The notes under the pieces are model-generated. The model worked only from the letters and a program-made list of their open reading frames with translations, did not search any database and was not told the origin of the DNA. Of a DNA stretch of 64,000 nucleotides, positions 16,898-26,021 are shown piece after piece. Within the stretch, counting starts at the first letter, position 1. Every line of letters begins with the position of its first letter. Both the position numbers and the translations under genes were made by a program. Where the stretch lies: contig NZ_CP045488.1 in NCBI RefSeq assembly GCF_009392895.1, positions 186,001 to 250,000 of the forward strand. Reading direction: 5' to 3'. The stretch is from Natronorubrum aibiense (GTDB lineage Archaea; Halobacteriota; Halobacteria; Halobacteriales; Natrialbaceae).

Positions 16898-17428
16898 TCA
16901 CTCGGACAACGTCACGTCCAGTCGTTCCTCGAGCGCGGCGATCAAGCCGCCGCCGATGCCAGCCTGGGTCGCACGGCCCTGTTCGACCGCGAGGAGGTCT
17001 TTCTCGCGTGCGCCGAGTTCCTCGGCGAGTTCCTCGCGCTGCAGGCCGGCGTCCCGGCGAGCCTCGACGACCGTTTCGCCGTAGTCCGAGACGAGATACG
17101 GCAGCGGATCGTCGCTGTAGTTCGTCCCCTCTTTCTCCCAGTGTTTCGAGTCGCCGTCCCAGACCGGATTCGCCTTGGCGACGTTCTGGGCCGCCTTCTG
17201 TTTGCGAGTCGGTTCGTCGCTTGAGCCACCGCGGCCGCCCTGGGACCCGCGCTGGCCACCGCTCCCGTGCGAGCGACTCTGATTGTCGTCGTGTGGTGCA
17301 CAGTCCGGACAGACCTCGAGTTCGGCACCCGCAACGGAGGCGAGTCGAAGCGAATCGCTCTCGGCACCGCAGAGTTCGCAGTTCGTCCCGCCGCCGCCGG
17401 AGGACGAACCCGTCGAATACTTAGCCAT
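16898..17428 (-). CDS. Multiprotein bridging factor aMBF1
   Basis: 176 aa. An N-terminal zinc ribbon (C-x2-C in NCELCGAES and C-x2-C in EVCPDCAP) is joined by a Gly/Ser/Arg-rich linker to a C-terminal XRE-type helix-turn-helix (YGETVVEARRDAGLQREELAEELGAREKDLLAVEQG). This is the archaeal MBF1 layout; archaeal MBF1 is linked to ribosome and translation control rather than classical promoter bridging. ATG 17428 begins MAKYSTG as in the family. A TATA-like box (TCTTTTTATC, minus strand) at 17500-17509 predicts a leader of roughly 50 nt. Confidence 0.93.
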   Translation of the reverse strand: MAKYSTGSSSGGGGTNCELCGAESDSLRLASVAGAELEVCPDCAPHDDNQSRSHGSGGQRGSQGGRGGSSDEPTRKQKAAQNVAKANPVWDGDSKHWEKEGTNYSDDPLPYLVSDYGETVVEARRDAGLQREELAEELGAREKDLLAVEQGRATQAGIGGGLIAALEERLDVTLSE

Positions 17429-17566
17429 GGTATTCTTTGGCAACTGCCGCATTTCAAATCTCCGCTCCGATCGGTCCCGTGTCACCCCAGCGCAGGGCGG
17501 GATAAAAAGAAAGGGCTTTTGTAATACCCGTGGCTACGATTGAGTGCAGTAAGACAAAGACCGCGA

Positions 17567-17651
<85 letters not shown>

Positions 17652-17658
17652 TCGCATG

Positions 17659-17673
17659 GGCGGGATTCCCGCC
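17659..17673 (+). terminator. Hairpin just after tRNA-Leu
   Basis: GGCGGG-ATT-CCCGCC, a perfect 6-bp stem starting 8 nt after the tRNA 3' end. It may stop or process the tRNA transcript. Confidence 0.35.
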
Positions 17674-17870
17674 GCTACCGATGCAGGTGATTTCCCTTCG
17701 CGGACATCACCCACGCATAACTTCTGAGGAAACTACACCACACAGCAACAGCGTTGTGTGCTCGAGTCAGCCCACACACCCTGAGCGACGGCCACCAGCG
17801 GACAGTCTCGCAAGCCGGCAGCGTCGTCGTGGACAGCAACCCCTTTCCTGTCTCGGTCGAACGACGACAT

Positions 17871-18434
17871 ATGGAGTACGTTCCTCGAGAGCGCGTCAAC
17901 GTTCTCACCGCTGTCTTGAGTATCGTCTCGCTTGCGGTGGTGTTCGCGGCGGCAGGGGGCCGAATTCCGGCCTCGGCGGTGCCAACTGTGCCACAGGTCG
18001 TTCTCGATGCGATCCCCCACGTCAACGTCGTGATCAGCGCGACGGCGATCGGGACGATCACGATCGGCTGGCGAGCGATCCGCCGCGGGAACGTCGAACG
18101 ACACCGTGTCGCGATGGTTGCCTCCTTCGGGTTGTTCGTGGCCTTCCTGACGTTCTATCTGTATCGGCTGGTCGCAACTGGCGGCCCACAGCCGTTCCCC
18201 GGCCCCGACGCGGTCTACCAGTTCGTGTACCTGCCGGTGCTCGCGATTCACATCTTGCTGGCCGTCATCTGTGTCCCGCTGGTCTACTACGCGTTGTTAC
18301 TCGCCACGTCACGGCCCATCGAGGAGCTATACCATACCAGCCACGCCCGCGTCGGCCGGCTCGCGGCGAGCCTGTGGCTAATCTCCTTTTCACTGGGAAT
18401 CGTCGTTTACGTGCTGTTGCACGCCGTCTACTGA
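17871..18434 (+). CDS. DUF420 family membrane protein
   Basis: 187 aa with about five transmembrane helices (LTAVLSIVSLAVVFAAAGG; VNVVISATAIGTITIGW; RVAMVASFGLFVAFLTFYLY; VLAIHILLAVICVPLVYYALLLA; AASLWLISFSLGIVVYVLLH). Conserved histidines near helix ends (H49, H76, H121, H147) resemble the DUF420 family, often found near cytochrome oxidase genes and suspected to assist oxidase assembly; no oxidase gene is in this window. ATG 17871 begins MEYVPRERVNV, the family start. It is followed by purF on the other strand. Confidence 0.85.
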   Translation: MEYVPRERVNVLTAVLSIVSLAVVFAAAGGRIPASAVPTVPQVVLDAIPHVNVVISATAIGTITIGWRAIRRGNVERHRVAMVASFGLFVAFLTFYLYRLVATGGPQPFPGPDAVYQFVYLPVLAIHILLAVICVPLVYYALLLATSRPIEELYHTSHARVGRLAASLWLISFSLGIVVYVLLHAVY

Positions 18435-18491
18435 GTTGCTCGCGTGGCCCGCTCGAGCCATCGTAAACACAGAAATCGGCTGTCGCGCGTC

Positions 18492-20003
18492 TTAGTCGTT
18501 GGCCTGAACCGGCTGCCCACCGAGGTCGGGACGAGTCACGTCACGGTCGGTGTCCTCGCCGTCGATATCGTAGGGATACTCACCAGTTACGCAGCCCAAA
18601 CAGAGATCGATGCGCTCTTTCCCCAGCACCTTGGCAACGGCATCAGTCGAGAGATAGGCGAGACTGTCGGCGGCGATCTCGTCACGAATCTCGTCGGTCG
18701 TTTTGTCCGAGGCGATCAGTTCCTCTCGGGTGGCCATGTCGATCCCCATGTAACACGGCGCGACGATCTCCGGGGCACCGATTCGGACGTGGACTTCCTC
18801 AGCGCCACAGTCTTTGAGCAGTTGGACAAGTTGTGTCGAAGTCGTCCCGCGGACGATACTGTCGTCGATGACGGTGACGGTCTTGCCCTCGATCGTGGAT
18901 TTGATCGGGTTGAGCTTTAGCCGCACCGCGCGTTCGCGCTCGTCCTGCGTGGGCATGATGAACGTCCGGCCGACGTAGCGGTTTTTCATCAGCCCCTCCG
19001 CGAACTCGACGCCGTCGTCGTCATCGGCTCGAGGTTCGCCGTCGGCCGTCGTCTCCGTTGCCGCGTCGGCGTAGCCCGACGCGAACGCCCGTCCAGAGTC
19101 GGGCACCGGCATCACGACGTCGGTCTCGACGCCGCTTTCCTCCCAGAGCTTGCGGCCTAGATTTCGACGTGCCTCGTAGACCAGCGTCTCGTCGATGACG
19201 CTGTCCGGGCGCGCGAAGTAGACGTGTTCGAAAAAGCAATGGGCCGTGTTCTCGTTCTTGACGAGCTGATACGAGTCGAACCCAGTGCCGTTTTCCTGCA
19301 GGACGACGAGTTCGCCTGGCCGCACGTCGCGGACGAGTTCGCCGTCGAGCGTGTCGATCGCCGCCGATTCCGAAGCGAGGATGTAGCCGTCCTCGAGTTT
19401 CCCGATACAGAGCGGTCGGTTCCCTTGCGGGTCCCGAACCCCGAGAACGGTGTCGTCGTGGCTGATCGTCAGCGCGTACGAACCGTGAATCCGCCCCATC
19501 GTCCGCTTGACCGCACGGACGAGGTCCTCCTCGAGCAAGTTACGCGCGAGATCATGGGCGATGACTTCGGTGTCGCCGTCGCTGGTAAACGCGTGGCCCA
19601 CTGCCGCGAGTTCCTCGCGGATCTCGTCGGCGTTGACGAGGTTGCCGTTGTGGCTGAGGCCAAGCGAGCCGCTTTTGAACGAGACCGAAAACGGCTGGGC
19701 ACACGAGGAGTCGACGGAGCCGGCTGTTGGATACCGGACGTGGCCGATCCCCGCCGGCCCGTTGAGCGAGTCGAGGTCGCCCTCGTCGAAGACGTCGCCC
19801 ACGAGCCCCATCTCGACGTGGCTGTGTTGCTGGAACCCGTCGTGGGTGATGATCCCCGCGGACTCCTGGCCGCGATGCTGGAGTGCGTAGAGCGCATAGT
19901 ACAACGGTCGTGCCGCGTCTCGACCGTCGAGTGAGACGCCGACGACGCCACACTTTTCGGTCATCCCTGTTCGCCGGGGAGTCTCGCCCCGCCCATCAGT
20001 CAT
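18492..20003 (-). CDS. purF: Amidophosphoribosyltransferase
   Basis: 503 aa. It makes 5-phosphoribosylamine from PRPP and glutamine, the first step of purine synthesis. The Ntn nucleophile is C18 (MTEKCGVVGVSL), so the first 17 residues would be a removed propeptide; a shorter start at 19964 is possible. The glutaminase domain has HRGQESAG and HNGNLVN; the PRTase domain has VIDDSIVRGTT. Cysteines in HCFFEH, APCYMG and LCLGC match the [4Fe-4S] type of PurF. An acidic insertion lies near TETTADGEPRADDDDG. ATG 20003 is preferred because a TATA box (ATTTTTATCG, minus strand) lies 23-32 nt upstream. Confidence 0.95.
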   Translation of the reverse strand: MTDGRGETPRRTGMTEKCGVVGVSLDGRDAARPLYYALYALQHRGQESAGIITHDGFQQHSHVEMGLVGDVFDEGDLDSLNGPAGIGHVRYPTAGSVDSSCAQPFSVSFKSGSLGLSHNGNLVNADEIREELAAVGHAFTSDGDTEVIAHDLARNLLEEDLVRAVKRTMGRIHGSYALTISHDDTVLGVRDPQGNRPLCIGKLEDGYILASESAAIDTLDGELVRDVRPGELVVLQENGTGFDSYQLVKNENTAHCFFEHVYFARPDSVIDETLVYEARRNLGRKLWEESGVETDVVMPVPDSGRAFASGYADAATETTADGEPRADDDDGVEFAEGLMKNRYVGRTFIMPTQDERERAVRLKLNPIKSTIEGKTVTVIDDSIVRGTTSTQLVQLLKDCGAEEVHVRIGAPEIVAPCYMGIDMATREELIASDKTTDEIRDEIAADSLAYLSTDAVAKVLGKERIDLCLGCVTGEYPYDIDGEDTDRDVTRPDLGGQPVQAND

Positions 20004-20025
20004 GGGAGTCAGTAGGGCACCCAGT

Positions 20026-20035
20026 CGATAAAAAT
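20026..20035 (-). promoter_or_regulatory. TATA box of purF
   Basis: Minus-strand ATTTTTATCG ends 23 nt before ATG 20003, predicting a leaderless transcript and supporting the longer N-terminus. Confidence 0.6.
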
Positions 20036-20222
20036 CCCCGTGTTTGTGCTTTTTCGACTCTCTCCTGACCAGAAGGATGTCCACATTCATGGATAAAAAC
20101 GGAAACCGCGCCGAGACGGCGAGCTCACCGCCTCGAGTCATGCACTCGCGACCGGTCGATTCGCTTCGACAGTACTGCAACCGAGCCAGAGCGTTCAAGA
20201 GCGTCCCCTCGAGTCTCCCAGT

Positions 20223-22007
20223 ATGCGACTCGAGGAGTACTGGGGAGTCGGTCCGAAGACGAGGGCAACGCTTGTCGAGCATCTGGGCAGGGAGCGGGCG
20301 ATCGAGGCAATCGAGAGCGGCGACGTCCGCACGCTGGCCGCCGCCGGCCTCGCCCGCGGGCGAGCGACGCGGATTCTCCGCCGGGCGACGGGTGGCGGCG
20401 GGATGGACACGCTGGCGACGAGCGACGCCCGCGCGGCGTACAAGCAACTGCTCGATATCGTGGTCGAACACGCCGTCACCGAACGTGCGGCCGACCGAAT
20501 CCGAGTGCTGACGCCGCTGTCCAGCCGTGACGCCATGGAGAGTCGGCTGGACGATGTCCTCGCGGCCCGCGACGCCTGGGCTGCCCTCGAAGACGACGAC
20601 CGCGAAATCGTCCTCGAGGCGTACAGCCGCTACGACGAGCGCGGCGAGAGCGAGCTGGCCGCCGTCGAAACCGCGCTCGCCTTGCTCGAGGCTGGCGTCG
20701 ATTCGGGGCCGTTCGCGGCCGTCGCCGACCTCGAGCGCGAGCGACTCGCCGAGGCTGTGCGCGCACTGGCCGCACTCGACGACGGCCGCGTCAGCGAGGG
20801 CGCGGACGAGGAACTGGACCGTCTCCGCGACGCGTTGGGGACGGTCGAGGACATGGATGCGAACGCACTCGAGTTGATCGAGGCCCTGCGCGCAGACGGC
20901 GTCGGCGACGCCACCCAGTTTCGCGAGGCGTTCGAGGATCGGCTGCTGGCCGAGACGGGGGTGACGATCGACCAAGTGCACGAGGCAATGGCGACCGACG
21001 CGACCGACGCGACGGACTTCGTCGGCACCACCCTCCGCACGCTGCGAGCCGATCTCACTGCGGCGATCGACGAGCGCGAAGAAACCGTCGCGAGCGAGCT
21101 CGAGGGAACTCTCGAGGCTTCTCAGCCGGCAATCGAGCAGGCCGTCACAGCGGTCGACGACATCGCGCTATCGCTGTCGCTCGCGCGGTTCGCGCTCGCC
21201 TACAACTGCACGCGACCGGCGTACGTCGAAGGTGACGCTGACGCCGCTGCGGTCTCCGTCGTCGGCGCACGGAACCTCGCGCTCGCCACGGGCGGCACGG
21301 ACGAATCAGTTCAGCCGGTCACTTACGCGCTGGGCGACCACGGCGTGGATCGCGTTCCGAACGGCGTCAACGCGGTTCCCGGCACGGAACGCGTCTCCGT
21401 GCTCACCGGAGCCAACAGCGGTGGGAAGACGACGCTGCTCGAGACGCTGTGTCAGATCGTTCTGCTCGCGATGATGGGGATTCCCGTCCCCGCCGACCGC
21501 GCCGAGGTGACGCCCGTCGATGCGCTCGTCTTCCACCGCCGACACGCGAGTTTCAACGCGGGCGTCCTCGAGTCGACCTTGCGCTCGATCGTGCCGCCGC
21601 TGTCGGCCGATGGACGCACGCTAATGCTGGTCGACGAGTTCGAGGCGATCACCGAACCCGGCAGCGCGGCGGATCTGCTCCACGGACTCGTCCGCCTCGC
21701 CGTCGGTCAGGACGCGCTCGGCGTGTTCGTCACGCACCTCGCCGACGACCTCGCGCCGCTCCCGGCGGAAGCGCGCGTCGACGGCATCTTCGCCGAGGGA
21801 TTGAATCCCAACCTCGAGTTGCAGGTCGACTACCAGCCCCGCTTCGACACTGTCGGCCGATCGACGCCGGAGTTTATCATCTCGCGACTCGTCGCGAACG
21901 CCGACGACCGGCGCGAGCGAGCGGGCTTCGAGACGCTCGCGGCGGCGGTCGGCAACGACGTCGTCCAGCGAACGCTGGCCGACGCACGCCGGAGCGAGCA
22001 CGATTAG
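20223..22007 (+). CDS. MutS-related ATPase with N-terminal helix-hairpin-helix (archaeal MutS5-like)
   Basis: 594 aa. Residues 1-30 form a helix-hairpin-helix (EEYWGVGPKTRATLVEHLG, GDVRTLAAAGL). The middle is a long helical, coiled-coil-like core region. The C-terminal ATPase has Walker A GANSGGKTTLLE near residue 397, Walker B TLMLVDEFEAITEPGS and the later VFVTHLADDLAPL. The mismatch-recognition domain I of true MutS (Phe-x-Glu) is absent, and there is no C-terminal Smr domain. Such proteins are predicted to act in recombination or branched-DNA handling rather than mismatch repair. Its stop overlaps the end of the convergent DUF6735 gene by 4 bp. Confidence 0.88.
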   Translation: MRLEEYWGVGPKTRATLVEHLGRERAIEAIESGDVRTLAAAGLARGRATRILRRATGGGGMDTLATSDARAAYKQLLDIVVEHAVTERAADRIRVLTPLSSRDAMESRLDDVLAARDAWAALEDDDREIVLEAYSRYDERGESELAAVETALALLEAGVDSGPFAAVADLERERLAEAVRALAALDDGRVSEGADEELDRLRDALGTVEDMDANALELIEALRADGVGDATQFREAFEDRLLAETGVTIDQVHEAMATDATDATDFVGTTLRTLRADLTAAIDEREETVASELEGTLEASQPAIEQAVTAVDDIALSLSLARFALAYNCTRPAYVEGDADAAAVSVVGARNLALATGGTDESVQPVTYALGDHGVDRVPNGVNAVPGTERVSVLTGANSGGKTTLLETLCQIVLLAMMGIPVPADRAEVTPVDALVFHRRHASFNAGVLESTLRSIVPPLSADGRTLMLVDEFEAITEPGSAADLLHGLVRLAVGQDALGVFVTHLADDLAPLPAEARVDGIFAEGLNPNLELQVDYQPRFDTVGRSTPEFIISRLVANADDRRERAGFETLAAAVGNDVVQRTLADARRSEHD

Positions 22008-22642
22008 GGCGGGCCGCCCGCTTGATCGTCATCCGGCTTCCAGTCGTCGTCCGTCTCGGTCGTCTCCCAATCGTCGGTCACATCTCGCCACCAGTCGTCC
22101 TCGAGCCAGCGATCCGGTGTCGGCGTATACTCCGCGTCAGGCAGGTCTGCCTCGGCCCCGGCGTAGGTGTAGACCGTACCGTCTTCGTCCTCGCAGACTC
22201 GCGACTCGAGGTACGCCTGTGCCGCACGTCGCGAGAGCGCGCCCATCTCGACGAGATCGGCGAGCGTCGTCTTGGTCGCCCGAAACCACGTCCGCACGCG
22301 TCGGTCGGCGTCGTCGCTGTCGACGGCGACGATCGCGCCCCGGCCGTCGTCGCGGCCGTCGCCCCACTCGAGCCAGCAGACGCGGTAGGCAGCGACGTCG
22401 TAGTCGGTACCGGGGGCGACGAGATACAGTAGCTCGTGGATACAGGGGTCGAGGAAGTCCGTCAGGATGTGATCCCGCGCGACCGAATCCGCGAGCAGGT
22501 CGGCGTCGACCGCACCCGACGCGAGCGACGTCTCGGCGCTGATCCGGTCGCCAATCGAGACGTCTTCCCCGCCCCAGTGGCTGTAGCGAAGGTCGTAGAG
22601 CCGATCCGGCCGCCGGTAGGCGACGAGCGCTCTATGTCCCAT
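22004..22642 (-). CDS. DUF6735 family protein
   Basis: 212 aa, beginning MGHRALVAYRRPDRLYDLRYSHWGG, which I recognise as the haloarchaeal DUF6735 family. The C-terminus is Asp/Trp-rich (WLEDDWWRDVTDDWETTETDDDW). A motif DHILTDFLDPCIHELLYLV lies in the middle. Function is unknown. The 3' ends of this gene and the MutS-like gene overlap tail to tail, so their expression may interfere. Confidence 0.75.
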   Translation of the reverse strand: MGHRALVAYRRPDRLYDLRYSHWGGEDVSIGDRISAETSLASGAVDADLLADSVARDHILTDFLDPCIHELLYLVAPGTDYDVAAYRVCWLEWGDGRDDGRGAIVAVDSDDADRRVRTWFRATKTTLADLVEMGALSRRAAQAYLESRVCEDEDGTVYTYAGAEADLPDAEYTPTPDRWLEDDWWRDVTDDWETTETDDDWKPDDDQAGGPP

Positions 22643-22821
22643 CGCCCCGCTGTCTCGACTGCACCAGCTGGCTGTCTATGTCTCTCGAGTGACGACGGCG
22701 AGTGATCTGGCGTTCCATCGCCGATGCTGGTCGCCTAACCGTACTTGAACCTGCGGACCGGTCCCGCTGTGACTCGAGTCGGTGATCGAAGCCAACAGTC
22801 GGGAATCGACAGGGTTCGACG

Positions 22822-23268
22822 CTAGCTCGTTGCCGTGACGCGGGCTTCAGCGCGCTCCTTGACGGCAGCGTTCATGGCCGTAAACCCCGCCTCGAGTGCG
22901 TCCTCGTCGAACAGCAGCGGCACGAGCGCGCCACGGACCGTTTCGCGGTGCAACAGCCGCGTCCGTTCGCTGCCGTTGATCGGCTCGAGGTGGAACTCGT
23001 GGTAGCCGTCGAACGCGAAGGGAACGACGAGTCGGCCGAGCCAGACGAGCCGCCGGTGCTCCTCAACGCCGACGACTTCCGGTTTGAACGTCATCCCTCG
23101 AGCGCCGGGCGGTTCGATTCGAACTCGGAGCTGCTCGCCTTCGATCGGTTTGCCCTCGATCGCACGGACAAAGGGGTTCCACTCCGGATAGCTCTCGAAC
23201 TCGAGGAGGACGTCCCAGACGACCTCGGGTGGCGCGTCGATCTCTTCGAAAACCTCGACTTGATTCAT
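22822..23268 (-). CDS. SRPBCC (START/Bet v1-like) family protein
   Basis: 148 aa, starting MNQVEVFEEIDAPPEVVWDVL, the classic SRPBCC opening, followed by FESYPEWNPFVRAIEGKP and FDGYHEFHLEPIN. The helix-grip fold binds a hydrophobic ligand; the ligand is unknown. A polyketide-cyclase-like or lipid-binding role is possible. It stands alone between the DUF6735 and ferritin-like genes. Confidence 0.9.
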   Translation of the reverse strand: MNQVEVFEEIDAPPEVVWDVLLEFESYPEWNPFVRAIEGKPIEGEQLRVRIEPPGARGMTFKPEVVGVEEHRRLVWLGRLVVPFAFDGYHEFHLEPINGSERTRLLHRETVRGALVPLLFDEDALEAGFTAMNAAVKERAEARVTATS

Positions 23269-23454
23269 GCTAGCACTGCACGGGCCTGAGTGACATCGCT
23301 GTATCGGTCGCAGATCATCGGTTATCCGATGACTGGCGAATCGGTCACTCGCGGTTCACAGGTCGATTCAGCGACGAAAATCGGTCGTAGCGGCGTCTTC
23401 GCTCTCCACCGAGCCAGTGGCGTGGAACACGCCGGGACGGCCGTGTGAAACGAG

Positions 23455-24114
23455 TCAGGCGCTGTCGTTGAAGCGGCGGTTCGTCGACAGCGGTGCGTCG
23501 CCGGGTTCACCCCGCACGAAGTGGCCGGCCGGATTGATCTCGCCGTCGCGTTCCATCGAGAGCAGTTCGACGAACCAGGCCTCGTGTTCGATCTCTTCCT
23601 GGAGGATGCGCTGGGCCATGTCGTACGTACGCGGATCGACGCCCTCGGTCATATCACAGACTTCCGACCACGTCCGAATCGCACACCGTTCGGCCTCGAG
23701 TAAGACCTCGAGGATCGCCTCTGCGGACAACTCGTCGACCTGGAAGCCACCCTCGTCGTCCATCGGCGTCGGTACCTCCGCGTCGGGACAGGAGGCGCGG
23801 TCGGCGAAATCACGGATGTCGTTGGGCAACGCGCCGCCGAGTTCGTACACCCGTGGTGCAACCAGTTCGAAGTGCGCTCGATCCTCGAGGCGGGCGTCTT
23901 CGGTGATCTCTTTGTAATCCTCGTGGCCAGCGAGGTGCATCCGCAGGTTCGTGTAGTAGTAGTACGTGGTGAACTCGGCCCCGATCGCATCGATCAGCTT
24001 CTCACGCAGGTCCTCGGGCTCGAGCCCCCGTTCTCGAAGCACTGCCATCCCAACGCGCTCGCTCGTATCTCCAGCATCGATGGTCCCGGAAGCGTGTGGC
24101 TTATCCTCGGACAT
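23455..24114 (-). CDS. Dps-like ferritin family protein (DPSL/thioferritin type)
   Basis: 219 aa. A four-helix ferritin-like core is visible with the iron ligands E46 ([20 protein letters not shown]), [21 protein letters not shown] and [11 protein letters not shown]. Two cysteines, in RASCPDAE and EAERCAIRT, match the conserved cysteine pair beside the ferroxidase centre of archaeal DPSL proteins. The family stores iron and removes peroxide. ATG 24114 ([10 protein letters not shown]) is preceded by GGAGGTG 5 nt upstream, a strong ribosome-binding site, and a TATA box at 24168-24177, so the mRNA has a short leader. Confidence 0.88.
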   Translation of the reverse strand: MSEDKPHASGTIDAGDTSERVGMAVLRERGLEPEDLREKLIDAIGAEFTTYYYYTNLRMHLAGHEDYKEITEDARLEDRAHFELVAPRVYELGGALPNDIRDFADRASCPDAEVPTPMDDEGGFQVDELSAEAILEVLLEAERCAIRTWSEVCDMTEGVDPRTYDMAQRILQEEIEHEAWFVELLSMERDGEINPAGHFVRGEPGDAPLSTNRRFNDSA

Positions 24115-24167
24115 TGCACCTCCCAACTGCCACAACTCGACACTTAGATGTTCCCCAAACACACATG

Positions 24168-24177
24168 AAATTTATTT
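24168..24177 (-). promoter_or_regulatory. TATA box of the Dps-like gene
   Basis: Minus-strand AAATAAATTT about 55-63 nt before the ATG. With start about 25 nt downstream this leaves a leader of about 30 nt that contains the GGAGGTG ribosome-binding site. Confidence 0.5.
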
Positions 24178-24315
24178 GTCTGAGTGTGAGTTTCAGTCTC
24201 GAACGAGCGTCGACAGCGATCACTCGAGGTCAGACAGTCGCCGAGCGGTCGATACCGGGTGGCCGTGTTCGGTAGACGCCGAACGGTTGAAGGCGAAGAC
24301 GACGAAGAGAGTCGT

Positions 24316-25338
24316 ATGGAACGAACGGGGACAATTCTGCGGGGTCGTGAGTTCGACCCCATCGAGGGGCGAGTCGTCATCGACGACGACGGCCGTATCG
24401 AGGCGATCGAAGAGACGTCGGTCGACAGTTCGGATATCATCCTTCCGGCGTTCGTCAACGCCCACACCCATATCGGGGACTCGATCGCCAAAGAGGCCGG
24501 CGGCGGCCTCTCGCTCGAGGAACTGGTCGCACCGCCGGACGGGCTGAAACACCGCCTGCTGCGGGCGGCCTCGCGGGAGGAGCTGGTTTCGGCGATGCGC
24601 ACGTCGCTCGAGTTCATGCAACGGGCTGGCACCGCGGCCTGTCTCGACTTCCGCGAGGGTGGCGTCGATGGCGTCGAGATGCTCGAAGACGCCGCGTCCG
24701 GCCTCGAGATCGACGCGCAGTCGTTCGCCCGTGGCTCCGTCGCAGCGATGGAAGCGGGCGACGGCTTCGGTGCGAGCGGTGCGAACGACGACACCTTCGA
24801 TCGAGAACGGCGGGCGACGCGCCGCGCCGACAAGCCGTTCGGCATCCACGCCGGCGAGGTCGACGCGAGCGACATCCACCCGGCGCTCGATCTCGAGCCG
24901 GACTTTCTCGTGCACATGGTCCACCCCGAGCCGGTCCATCTCGACCGGCTCGCCGACAGCGAGATCCCGGTCGTGGTCTGTCCGCGGTCGAATCTCGTCA
25001 CGGACGTCGGCCTCTCGCCCTACACAGACCTGAACGAGCGCACGACGCTCGCGCTCGGGACGGACAACGTGATGCTCAACTCCCCCACGATGTTCCGGGA
25101 GATGGAGTTCCTCGCCAAACTCTCCGAGCTGTCGGCCGCGGAGATCCTCCGAATGGCCACCATCAACGGCGCCGAGCTCGCCGACCTCGAGTACGGCCTC
25201 GTCGAACCCGGACGGGAGGCCCGACTGCTGGTGCTCGACGGTGATTCGGACAATCTCGCGGGCATGCGGGATCCGGTTCGAGCTGTGGTCCGCCGGGCCG
25301 GCGTCGACGACGTCGCGGAGGTCGTCTTCGGCCCGTAA
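24316..25338 (+). CDS. Amidohydrolase family metal-dependent deaminase/hydrolase
   Basis: 340 aa, a TIM-barrel amidohydrolase. Metal ligands: HxH in VNAHTHIGDS, H in FGIHAGE, H in LVHMVHPEP, and the catalytic Asp in LGTDNVMLN. The C-terminal beta-sandwich part (GLVEPGREARLLVLDGDS) is typical of the subtype-I group that includes adenosine/SAH/guanine deaminases and chlorohydrolases. The substrate cannot be told from sequence. ATG 24316 (MERTGTILRG) is chosen as it begins the first beta strand; an in-frame ATG 57 nt upstream would add a charged extension. Confidence 0.9.
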   Translation: MERTGTILRGREFDPIEGRVVIDDDGRIEAIEETSVDSSDIILPAFVNAHTHIGDSIAKEAGGGLSLEELVAPPDGLKHRLLRAASREELVSAMRTSLEFMQRAGTAACLDFREGGVDGVEMLEDAASGLEIDAQSFARGSVAAMEAGDGFGASGANDDTFDRERRATRRADKPFGIHAGEVDASDIHPALDLEPDFLVHMVHPEPVHLDRLADSEIPVVVCPRSNLVTDVGLSPYTDLNERTTLALGTDNVMLNSPTMFREMEFLAKLSELSAAEILRMATINGAELADLEYGLVEPGREARLLVLDGDSDNLAGMRDPVRAVVRRAGVDDVAEVVFGP

Positions 25339-25407
25339 CCGCCGGTCATTTCGGTCCGGAAGCGCTTTTATCAGTCGAACTGACGGGTCGACGGAGCCAC
25401 AGCAACG

Positions 25408-25419
25408 CTATTATATTTG
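25408..25419 (+). promoter_or_regulatory. TATA box of the universal stress protein gene
   Basis: ctattatatttg, centred about 31 nt before ATG 25445, supporting that start over an in-frame ATG at 25421 lying almost on the TATA box. Confidence 0.6.
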
Positions 25420-25444
25420 TATGCCGTACGCTACCACGAATCGA

Positions 25445-25927
25445 ATGTACGACTGTATCCTCGTTCCGACCGACGGCTCGCCGGACGTCGAGCGCGCCCT
25501 CGAGCACGCGTTCAAGCTGGCCCGTGAACACGATGCAGTGATCCGGGCGCTCTACGTCGTCAACGTCTCCGGCTACGGGGGGCTCCCAATGGAAAGCGCG
25601 CTCGAGGGGATCAGTAGCGTGCTTCGAGAGGAAGGCGAGGCAGCCCTCGATCGGGTCGAGGAGCTCGCACCCGAGGACGTCACGGTCGAAACGGCGATTC
25701 TCGAGGGATCTCCGAGTCGTGTCATCGTCGAGCAGGCCCAGCCCGACCGGTGTGACCTCGTCGTTATGGGGACCCACGGACGTGGCGGGATCGATCGACT
25801 TCTCCTCGGCAGCGTCACCGAGCGCGTCGTCCGGCAGGCACCGGTGCCGGTGTTGACGGTCCACGTCAATCCGGACGACCGTGGAACGCAACCAGACCAG
25901 ACGGATCACCGCGTCGCCCCCGAGTAG
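25445..25927 (+). CDS. Universal stress protein (UspA family)
   Basis: 160 aa with the standard opening MYDCILVPTDGSPDVERALEHA and the ATP-binding signature VMGTHGRGGIDRLLLGSVTERVV (G-x2-G-x9-G-S). The C-terminal strand PVPVLTVHV closes the fold. Usp proteins bind nucleotides and are induced under stress; exact role unknown. A short acidic tail follows the domain. It is preceded by its own promoter, separate from the amidohydrolase gene. Confidence 0.93.
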   Translation: MYDCILVPTDGSPDVERALEHAFKLAREHDAVIRALYVVNVSGYGGLPMESALEGISSVLREEGEAALDRVEELAPEDVTVETAILEGSPSRVIVEQAQPDRCDLVVMGTHGRGGIDRLLLGSVTERVVRQAPVPVLTVHVNPDDRGTQPDQTDHRVAPE

Positions 25928-26021
25928 CGACCCGGGCCGACCGTTCAGATCCCCTGTCCCGATGTCCCGCCGATCACGAGCGGGTTCGGTGACCGGCGAT
26001 CAGTGACGACAGCAGTCCGTC

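Noticed and set aside
20004-20981. Large minus-strand N-terminal extension upstream of purF
   Set aside because: The extra residues lie opposite the MutS-like gene and have no PurF similarity; a TATA box sits just before ATG 20003.
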